Assembly (NCBI GenBank): GCA_020696885.1
Contig: JAJFMS010000090.1
Location: forward strand, 1 to 8,478
DNA length: 8,478 nt
Reading direction: 5' to 3'
Origin: Armatimonadota bacterium
GTDB taxonomy: Bacteria; Armatimonadota; SYMT01
Within the stretch, counting starts at the first letter, position 1, and each line of letters begins with the position of its first letter. Below the pieces are notes generated by a model. It saw nothing but the letters and a program-made list of their open reading frames with translations. It made no database searches and was not told the DNA's origin. Shown here one piece after another: positions 1 through 5,635 of the stretch. The position numbers and the translations under genes were made by a program.

Positions 1-96
1 GGATTATTCACCACCAAGACACGAGGACACCAAGAGTAAGAAACCCGTCCTTCATCTCTCGTCTTTGTGCCTTCGTGTCTTGGTGGTGAATAATCC
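1..96. repeat. Long imperfect inverted repeat just after the ABC ATPase stop codon
   Basis: Bases 1-23 and 74-96 are exact reverse complements (23 bp). The pairing continues imperfectly inwards, roughly 24-36 against 60-73, around a loop near 37-59. The arms contain the words CACCAAGACACG and CGTGTCTTGGTGGTG, which I associate from memory with a dispersed noncoding repeat in several environmental bacterial phyla; I could not check this. Read on the minus strand, the palindrome begins 2 bases after the TAA (99-101) of the ABC ATPase, so its transcript would end in a long stem-loop. No U-tract follows within the window, so a role in RNA 3'-end protection or as a repeat landing site is as likely as termination. 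The left arm starts at base 1, so the element may extend beyond the window. Confidence 0.85.
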
Positions 97-98
97 GG

Positions 99-1253
99 TT
101 AGTAGATCGCCAGCTCCGTCTGCTTATCGAACGCGTGGGTGCGGTCCATGTCGAGGACGAGGTCCAGCTCGTGCTCTTCCTGCACCTCGGTCTCCGCATC
201 CACGTCCGCCACGAAGCTGTGCGGGGCGCTGGAGAGGTACAGGTGCATCCGGTCGCCCATCGGCTCGGTCACCTCGCAGAGGGCCTTGATGGTGTTGCCG
301 CCGTTGGCCGCCAGGTTTGGAGGGCGCTGGTCCTTCCCGAATAGATCGGACGGACGCACGCCGAAGACTACCGTCTTCCCCTCGTGCGGCTTGAGCTGGT
401 CGACCGCGCGGGCCGGGGCCTGTACCTGGAAGCTGCCGGCGTCCAGCAGGTAGCCTGCGGTGTTCCTGACCACCTTCACGTCGATGAAGTTCATGCTGGG
501 GCTGCCGATGAAGCCGGCCACGAACATGTTCGTCGGGTGATGGTAGAGGTTCAGCGGCGTGTCGCACTGCTGGACCAGGCCGTCCTTCATCACCGTGATG
601 CGGTCTCCCATCGTCATCGCTTCCACCTGATCGTGGGTGACGTAGATGGTGGTAATGCCCAGGCGACGGTGGAGCTTGATTAGCTCCGCGCGAGTCTGCA
701 CGCGCAGCTTGGCGTCCAGGTTGGAGAGCGGCTCGTCCATGAGGAAGACCTGCGGCTCCCGCACGATGGCGCGGCCCAGCGCCACGCGCTGCCGCTGTCC
801 GCCGGAGAGCTGCTTCGGCTTGCGCTCCAGGAGCTTCTCCAGGTCCAGCATGCCGGCGGCTCGCAGCACGCGCTCCCGGATCTCGGCTTTGCGCTTTTGC
901 GCCTCGCCCCAGTGGGTGACCTGCCAGAAGAAGCTGCCCAGCATCCGCAGCTTGAGGCCGAACGCCATGTTCTCATACACGCTCATGTGCGGGTAGAGCG
1001 CGTAGTTCTGGAACACCATGGCGATGTCCCGGTCTTTCGGGGAGACGTCGTTCACCAGCCGGTCGCCGATGTAGATCTCGCCGCCGGTGGACTCTTCCAG
1101 CCCGGCGATCATCCGCAGGCAGGTGGATTTACCGCAGCCGGAAGGGCCGACGAACACCATGAACTCCTTGTCCTTGATGGACAGGTCCACGTTGTTGACC
1201 GCCACGACTTCTTTGAACTCTTTGGTGAGGCCACGCAGGGTAACGCCCGCCAT
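99..1253 (-). CDS. ugpC: Carbohydrate ABC importer ATP-binding subunit, UgpC/MsmK/MalK family
   Basis: Cytoplasmic ATPase that drives sugar or polyol import by binding two permease subunits (CUT1-type importers). It has 384 residues, normal for the family. Visible motifs: Walker A GPSGCGKST (36-44), Q-loop FQNYALYPHMS (Gln82), signature LSGGQ (149-153), Walker B FLMDEP (170-175), D-loop LSNLDAKLR and H-loop His207. The C-terminal third (about 235-384) is the TOBE/MalK regulatory region, with the typical GSPSMNF entry and a VFGVRPSDL segment. ATG 1253 is chosen because the protein then begins MAGVTLRGLTK, as in relatives, and AGGAG (1265-1269) lies 11 bases upstream; the GTG at 1277 would put that site inside the gene. 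Oddity: about 17 extra residues (104-120, GSFFWQVTHWGEAQ) sit between FGLKLR and RKAEIRERV, in the helical subdomain facing the permease. No permease or binding-protein gene is present, as for shared orphan MsmK-type ATPases. The symbol is a family label; the substrate is unknown. Confidence 0.95.
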   Translation of the reverse strand: MAGVTLRGLTKEFKEVVAVNNVDLSIKDKEFMVFVGPSGCGKSTCLRMIAGLEESTGGEIYIGDRLVNDVSPKDRDIAMVFQNYALYPHMSVYENMAFGLKLRMLGSFFWQVTHWGEAQKRKAEIRERVLRAAGMLDLEKLLERKPKQLSGGQRQRVALGRAIVREPQVFLMDEPLSNLDAKLRVQTRAELIKLHRRLGITTIYVTHDQVEAMTMGDRITVMKDGLVQQCDTPLNLYHHPTNMFVAGFIGSPSMNFIDVKVVRNTAGYLLDAGSFQVQAPARAVDQLKPHEGKTVVFGVRPSDLFGKDQRPPNLAANGGNTIKALCEVTEPMGDRMHLYLSSAPHSFVADVDAETEVQEEHELDLVLDMDRTHAFDKQTELAIY

Positions 1254-1264
1254 GGGTGGTTGCA

Positions 1265-1269
1265 CTCCT
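1265..1269 (-). promoter_or_regulatory. Shine-Dalgarno site of the ABC ATPase
   Basis: The plus-strand CTCCT reads AGGAG on the minus strand, 11 bases before ATG 1253. The spacing is slightly long, but this is the only good site nearby. It supports the ATG over the in-frame GTG at 1277. Confidence 0.6.
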
Positions 1270-1321
1270 AGAAGCACGGCCGAAAAGTCAGCACCGCCTA
1301 TCCGCCCGAAGGGGAGCCGAC

Positions 1322-1340
1322 ACGTGCATCGTTAGCACGT
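1322..1340. repeat. Small palindrome spanning the stop codon of the GGDEF-ATPase gene
   Basis: ACGTGC (1322-1327) and GCACGT (1335-1340) form 6-bp arms around a 7-base spacer that includes the TAA stop (1332-1334). No T-run follows on the minus strand, so it is a poor intrinsic terminator. The rest of the 78-base gap (1254-1331) shows no convincing promoter, so read-through from the regulator gene into the ABC ATPase gene is possible but unproven. Confidence 0.35.
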
Positions 1341-4300
1341 CAGGTTCGCCGAGCGCCCGCACCCCTCCTCCAGTGCGATTGCCACCGCTTCCGCCAGGGG
1401 TAGGCGCCGGCCGGCCTCCCGGGCGGCAACCAGCCCGCGCTCACCCAGGGCCACGCGCAGGGTGGCGAGGTCTTCCGGATCCTCCGGGTTCTGGAGATAG
1501 GCGAGCCGCCAGCCACTGCGGGCGAACGTTTCCGCCACGCAGCCGAAGAGGGCCGCCGCCTCCTCCGGATTGCAGCGGATCCGAGCGCGCGCCAGCGTCT
1601 GCACGCAGGCAGCGAGGCCCACGTCGTCAGTGCGCTGCCGGAACAGGTCCACCGCTTCCCGGATCCGCTCCCGGGCGCGGGTCTCGCGGCCCTGGAGGAG
1701 GTCGATCAACCCCAGGGTCTGCAGCGTCCACGGCACGTTGTGCTCCACGAGCCAGTTGCTGGGATCCAGGTGCAGCACCTCGCGCAGGAACTCCACCGCC
1801 TCGTCGTAGTCGCCTTCGAGCTGGGCGCGCTTCCCGAGCTGGTAGAGTGCGAGCGCCAGCCCGCGCGTATCCTTGCGCTCGCGCTGGAGGGCCAGGTGCT
1901 CCTCGAAGAGCCGCCGGCTTTCCTCGGAATCGCCGCAGAAGTAGACGGCCCATCCCAGCTCCGACAGGTTGTGGCCCACCCCCACGCGATCCCGGAGCGC
2001 GCCCCACAACTGCCGGCTCTCGCGGAACAGGCCGACGGCGGAGCGGTAGTCGCCCATGCGCCAGAGCCGGGTGACGCCCATGCGCCAGAGGGCGTTGGCA
2101 ATCTGCCAGTCGTCGCCGGTCTGGCGCAGCAGCACCAGCGCTTCCGACAGCGCCTGCAGGGCGGCCTCATCGTGATCCAGCGTTTGCTGATGGAACCCCC
2201 AGGCTCGCAGCGCGTAGCCCAGCACCCACGGGTCCCCCAACTGCCGGGCCAGCTCCAGCCCGCGCTTCCACACCACGCCGGCCCCGGCCTCGTCGCCGTT
2301 CTGATGCCGGGAGTAACCGAGCTGGCACAGCGTGACGGCGAGCGCGGGCAGGTCGCCCAGCCGCTCCGCGAGCGCCGCGGAGGCTTCCATCCGGTCGACG
2401 GACACCTGGCTGTCTCGCAGGTGGAGCGCCAGCAGCGCATCCGCGAAGAGGACCTGCTGGTAAGCCGGACCCACGGGCCCGAGCTCCGCCGGATCCAGCC
2501 GCTCGATGAATTCCCGGTTGGCCGCCAGCAGGATGGCGTAGCGCTCGCGGCCCTCGGTGCGGTGCCCCCGCGCCAGCCAGAACCGGGTGAGCCCGGAAGC
2601 CAGGCGGAGCCCCGCCATCGGCGCGGAAGCCTGCGCCCAGTCGAGCGCCGCGCGGAGGTTGTCGTGCTCCGTCTCCAGCCGCTCCAGCCACTCCTGCTGG
2701 TTCGGGCCGATCAACTCTTTCCCGGCCACCTCGCCCAGTCGCATGAAGTAGTCCATGTGGCGGCGGCGGAACCGGTCCGCCTCGCCGGACTCCAGCAGGC
2801 GGTCGCACGCGTACTGGCGGATCGTTTCCAGCAGGCGGTAGCGCGGCTCCGCGGACCCGCCGTCCAGCGGCTCCAACTGGACCAGCGACTTGTTTACCAG
2901 CCGGTTCAGCAGCTCGAACAGGTCCGGAGCCTCTTCATCGGGGAAGAGCTCGTGATCCTCGCCGGGGAAGAGCGCCTCGGCGGCGGAGAGCGTCCAGCCG
3001 CCGGAAAAGACGGAGAGGGCTCGCAGCGCCCGCTGCTCCGGCGGCGAGAGCAGGTGGTAGCTCCAGTCGATCAGCGACTTGAGGGTCTGCTGGCGGGGAA
3101 GCGCGGTGCGGCTGCCGCCGGTGAGCAGCCGGAAGCGGTCTTCCAGCCGGGCTGCGATCTGCTCCACCGGGAGCACGCTCACCCGGGCCGCGGCCAGCTC
3201 GATGGCCAGCGGGATGCCGTCCAACTGCCGGCAGATCTGCGCGATCACCGGCACGTTGGCGCGGGTGATCTCGAAGTCCGCGCGCGCCAGGATGGCCCGG
3301 TCCCGGAAGAGGCGGAGGGCGTCACACCCGGCCGAGCGCGCGTCTCCATCGGCCGTGGCCGCTTCCAGCTCGCGCGGGTCCGGCACGCCGAGCGGCGGGA
3401 CGCGGAGCACCTGCTCTCCGGCCACGCCGAGGGTCTCCCGGGTGGTGGCCACGATCTTGAGGTGCGGGCACTGCCGCAGCAGCGAGTCCGCCAGGCCGGC
3501 GGCGGCGTCGATCACGTGCTCGCAGTTGTCCAGGATGAGGAGCATCACCCGGTGCTGCAGGTGGTCCGTCACCGCGGTGAGCTGCGGCCGGCCCGCTTCC
3601 TCCGCCAGTCCCAGGGCGGCGGCGGCGGCGGCCACCACGCGGCCCGGGTTGCTGACGGAAGCCAGCTCCACCAGGCGGATGCCGTCCGGGTAATGGTCCA
3701 GCACTTCGCCGCCGAGCTCGATGGCGAGGCGGGTTTTGCCGATGCCGCCGGGCCCGGCGAGGGTGAGCAGCCGCGAGCGGCCCAGGAGCGAGCGGGACGT
3801 CTCCAACTCCCGGGCGCGCCCGACGAACGTGGTGGAGAGCGCGGGCAGGTTGTGGGACACCTCCTCCGTGCGAGCCCCGATCGCTTCGCCCAGGGAAAGG
3901 GCGGCGTAATGGGGGCGTAGGAGCCACCCGGTCTCGTCCGTGGTGAGCATGCCGCGCTCGAACAGGTGGACCAGGCCGGCGTGCAGGAACCGGGGCAGCC
4001 CGCGCGTTTCGCGGTGCAGCCAGGCGAGGAACAGGTCCGGCGGCTCCCACTGGAGGAGCGTCCGCAGCCAGACCCGTGTGGCCCCGAGGCTGAGGGGGCG
4101 CAGCTCCACCCAGCCCGCCTCCGGGCCTTCGAAGTGGCGCACGCTCACGCGGCGGCTGTTGTCTACCGCACACATCAGGCCCAACACGCGGGGGTTTCCC
4201 GGCTCGAGGCTGCTCCGCAGGAGCTCCAGGGTGGCCCGGTCCGCGTCCGCCGCATCGTCCAGCAGCACCAGCAGCGGCCCGCTGGTCCCGGACCGGGCGC

Positions 4301-5114
4301 TGCCGAGCGAGAAGAGATGCCGCGCGGGATCGCCGCCCAGGACCGGATCCAGGGTGTCCGGCAGCCCCTCGCGCAGCGTGGCGTAGGCGGTACCGCGGTG
4401 GCCGGTGCGGCCTCGCAGGGAGAGGGTGGCGATGCCCAGCACCTCCGCCGCACGCTGGGTCTCGGAGAGGAAGCGGGTGCGGCCGGCGCCCCGGATCCCT
4501 TCCACGTGCAGCACCCCACCCCTGCCCGCCGAGAGCTGCGCGAGGAACCGCTGCATCTGGTTCAGCGCGTCGTCCCGCTCCATGAGGCGCACGGACTCGT
4601 TGATCCGCACGTGGCCGGCGCCGGAGACGGAGGCGTCCACCACCCGGCCGCGGCCGAGGCGCTTCGCCTCGAAGAGCCGGTGGTCCGCCCGCGCGAAGAG
4701 CGACTCCGCGGTATCCGTATCATCCGGGAAGCTGGCGACGCCCACGCTGAGGGAGAGCGTGAGGGGCGGCTCCCCGAGGAACGGCCGGATGCGCGTTTCG
4801 GCGAGCAGCCGGTGGGCGAGGGCCGCCGCGTGCCCCGCAGGCGTGTTGGGGAGCAGCACGACGAACTCGTCGCCGCCGTAGCGGAACGGCAGGTCGCTGC
4901 TGCGGATCGCCTGGCCGAGGCGCTCCACCCACTCGATCAGCACCGCATCGCCCCGGCTGTGGCCGAAGGCGTCGTTGACGCTCTTGAAGTAGTCGAGGTC
5001 GATCAACAGGAGCGAGAGCGGCTCTCCCGTCATCCGGGAACGGGCCACCTCTTCCTGGAGCCGCTCTTTCAACTCCGAGCGCGCAAAGATCCCGGTTGTA
5101 GCATCCCTGAGCAT
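1332..5114 (-). CDS. GGDEF diguanylate cyclase fused to tandem AAA/STAND ATPases and TPR repeats
   Basis: A soluble multidomain regulator of 1260 residues predicted to make c-di-GMP. (1) GGDEF domain, about 1-160: DLDYFKSVND (39-48), RYGGDEF with GGDEF at 80-84, and an inhibitory I-site RSSD at 71-74; all key residues look intact. (2) AAA_16-like module, about 175-400: P-loop degenerate, GIRGAGRTR (206-214) with Arg for Lys; Walker-B-like LLVLLDDA (281-288). (3) NB-ARC/STAND ATPase of COG3903 type, about 428-760: FVGRARELE, Walker A GPGGIGKT (454-461), Walker B LLILDN (525-530), TTRE (557-560), GIPLAIELAAAR (633-644), then a winged-helix-like DRFRLLTGGSRTALPRQQTL segment. (4) C-terminal helical/TPR region, about 780-1180, with the family's usual ending (ATLRVALGERG, RRLPLAEAVAIAL). 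No membrane segment or N-terminal sensor is seen. ATG 5114 is the only start after the upstream in-frame stop (5145-5147); it has no clear Shine-Dalgarno site. Relatives usually carry a nucleotide cyclase, SARP or LuxR domain instead of GGDEF. The signal sensed is unknown. Confidence 0.93.
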   Translation of the reverse strand: MLRDATTGIFARSELKERLQEEVARSRMTGEPLSLLLIDLDYFKSVNDAFGHSRGDAVLIEWVERLGQAIRSSDLPFRYGGDEFVVLLPNTPAGHAAALAHRLLAETRIRPFLGEPPLTLSLSVGVASFPDDTDTAESLFARADHRLFEAKRLGRGRVVDASVSGAGHVRINESVRLMERDDALNQMQRFLAQLSAGRGGVLHVEGIRGAGRTRFLSETQRAAEVLGIATLSLRGRTGHRGTAYATLREGLPDTLDPVLGGDPARHLFSLGSARSGTSGPLLVLLDDAADADRATLELLRSSLEPGNPRVLGLMCAVDNSRRVSVRHFEGPEAGWVELRPLSLGATRVWLRTLLQWEPPDLFLAWLHRETRGLPRFLHAGLVHLFERGMLTTDETGWLLRPHYAALSLGEAIGARTEEVSHNLPALSTTFVGRARELETSRSLLGRSRLLTLAGPGGIGKTRLAIELGGEVLDHYPDGIRLVELASVSNPGRVVAAAAAALGLAEEAGRPQLTAVTDHLQHRVMLLILDNCEHVIDAAAGLADSLLRQCPHLKIVATTRETLGVAGEQVLRVPPLGVPDPRELEAATADGDARSAGCDALRLFRDRAILARADFEITRANVPVIAQICRQLDGIPLAIELAAARVSVLPVEQIAARLEDRFRLLTGGSRTALPRQQTLKSLIDWSYHLLSPPEQRALRALSVFSGGWTLSAAEALFPGEDHELFPDEEAPDLFELLNRLVNKSLVQLEPLDGGSAEPRYRLLETIRQYACDRLLESGEADRFRRRHMDYFMRLGEVAGKELIGPNQQEWLERLETEHDNLRAALDWAQASAPMAGLRLASGLTRFWLARGHRTEGRERYAILLAANREFIERLDPAELGPVGPAYQQVLFADALLALHLRDSQVSVDRMEASAALAERLGDLPALAVTLCQLGYSRHQNGDEAGAGVVWKRGLELARQLGDPWVLGYALRAWGFHQQTLDHDEAALQALSEALVLLRQTGDDWQIANALWRMGVTRLWRMGDYRSAVGLFRESRQLWGALRDRVGVGHNLSELGWAVYFCGDSEESRRLFEEHLALQRERKDTRGLALALYQLGKRAQLEGDYDEAVEFLREVLHLDPSNWLVEHNVPWTLQTLGLIDLLQGRETRARERIREAVDLFRQRTDDVGLAACVQTLARARIRCNPEEAAALFGCVAETFARSGWRLAYLQNPEDPEDLATLRVALGERGLVAAREAGRRLPLAEAVAIALEEGCGRSANLTC
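3615..3632. repeat. (GGC)6 trinucleotide run inside the GGDEF-ATPase gene
   Basis: Six consecutive GGC units on the plus strand encode the alanine run at about residues 495-500 (VVAAAAAALG) of the STAND ATPase domain. Such a tract could change length in frame by slippage, but alanine-rich stretches here are normal for the family and the bias may simply reflect high GC. Confidence 0.6.
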
Positions 5115-5227
5115 GTAGGGTGACGTTAGCCGTGCTGCCCACGCTTACCTGCCGGCCTGGCAAAGCTCAGCATGTTGACCTACTCTTCGCCACGAAGGGA
5201 CCCGAAGGCTGGTCGCGTTCGATGCCC

Positions 5228-5250
5228 GCCCAGGGCTTAAGCCACAGGGC
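5228..5250. repeat. Imperfect palindrome A with GGCTTAAGCC core
   Basis: The outer arms GCCC (5228-5231) and GGGC (5247-5250) enclose the self-complementary GGCTTAAGCC (5234-5243), separated by a small internal bulge. It is the first of four structured elements in about 145 bases. The style is that of REP-like dispersed hairpins. Confidence 0.55.
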
Positions 5251-5261
5251 TACGCACGGCA

Positions 5262-5279
5262 AGCCCGCTAAAGCAGGCT
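5262..5279. repeat. Hairpin B, AGCCcGC-TAAA-GCaGGCT
   Basis: AGCCCGC (5262-5268) pairs with GCAGGCT (5273-5279) with one C/A mismatch around a TAAA loop. It sits 11 bases after palindrome A. Together they look like a paired-hairpin noncoding repeat unit of the REP type; copy number cannot be judged from one window. Confidence 0.55.
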
Positions 5280-5288
5280 GCAGGCCTC

Positions 5289-5335
5289 TCCGGAGTGCCA
5301 TGGGTTTGCGAATCATGAGATGACGGCACTCCGGA
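5289..5335. repeat. Hairpin C, 11-bp perfect arms
   Basis: TCCGGAGTGCC (5289-5299) is the exact reverse complement of GGCACTCCGGA (5325-5335), with a 25-base loop. The right arm shares bases 5331-5335 with the left arm of hairpin D, so the two cannot both form fully in one molecule. No T-run follows on either strand. Confidence 0.75.
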
Positions 5336-5372
5336 TCTCCCCGGTGACGGGCGCCTGACCGGGGAGATCCGG
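5331..5372. repeat. Hairpin D, 15-bp perfect arms
   Basis: CCGGATCTCCCCGGT (5331-5345) is the exact reverse complement of ACCGGGGAGATCCGG (5358-5372), around the 12-base loop GACGGGCGCCTG. It is very GC-rich and the strongest hairpin in this region. It overlaps hairpin C by 5 bases. It could be a transcript structure in either 5' leader or part of a repeat element; no T-run marks it as a terminator. Confidence 0.8.
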
Positions 5373-5635
5373 CGTCCTTCGGAGCATTGGTGGGAGCTGC
5401 GAGAGCGCGCGTTCGCCGGAAATGCCGACATCGCCTATGGGCCTGAGGGTTCGCCGTTCCGCGCGGGCCGTCCCTGCCGCCAAGCCGAGCGCCTGGTCAC
5501 GCCCCTAGCGGTTGTGGAGGCCGGGCCAAAGATCATGATGCATAATCAACACGAACGGGCCGGTGTCCTGTAACGTAAGAGAATAGGCATCTCCATTTTG
5601 CAGAACTGATACAGATCGCGCCGTTCCATACCGTC

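Larger units (their letters stand above)
5115..5635. other. Divergent intergenic region between the GGDEF-ATPase and the receiver-kinase
   Basis: These 521 bases contain no gene I can support. They must hold the promoters of both divergent genes. The middle (5228-5372) is packed with hairpins, listed separately. The 5531-5635 part is clearly more A/T-rich than its surroundings and is the likely promoter zone of the kinase; CATAAT (5541-5546) resembles a -10 box, but I find no matching -35 at normal spacing. No convincing promoter could be placed for the GGDEF gene. Neither start codon has a clear ribosome-binding site. Confidence 0.7.

Noticed and set aside
1..96. Terminal inverted repeat of an insertion sequence
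   Set aside because: The two arms face each other over a short loop with no transposase, so it is a palindrome and not the two ends of an IS.
1254..1277. GTG start at 1277 adding eight residues to the ABC ATPase
   Set aside because: It would place the only good AGGAG inside the gene; the family begins at MAGVTL-like sequence, matching ATG 1253.
1740..3920. 726-residue open frame on the plus strand opposite the GGDEF-ATPase gene
   Set aside because: It is the antisense shadow of a high-GC gene: the product is compositionally skewed (Gln/Arg/Val/His-rich) without any motif, while the minus strand encodes clear conserved domains.
3966..5123. 385-residue open frame on the plus strand opposite the GGDEF domain
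   Set aside because: Same reason; it lies antisense to intact GGDEF motifs and has no recognisable domain.
5228..5340. c-di-GMP (GEMM) or cobalamin riboswitch upstream of the divergent genes
   Set aside because: Some short words (CACGG-CAAGCC) raised the idea next to a diguanylate cyclase, but the conserved GEMM core and its two-helix layout are not present, nor is a B12 box.
5237..5431. 64-residue minus-strand frame in the divergent intergenic region
   Set aside because: It runs straight through the hairpin cluster, and its composition (Ser/Arg/Pro) is that of random high-GC sequence.
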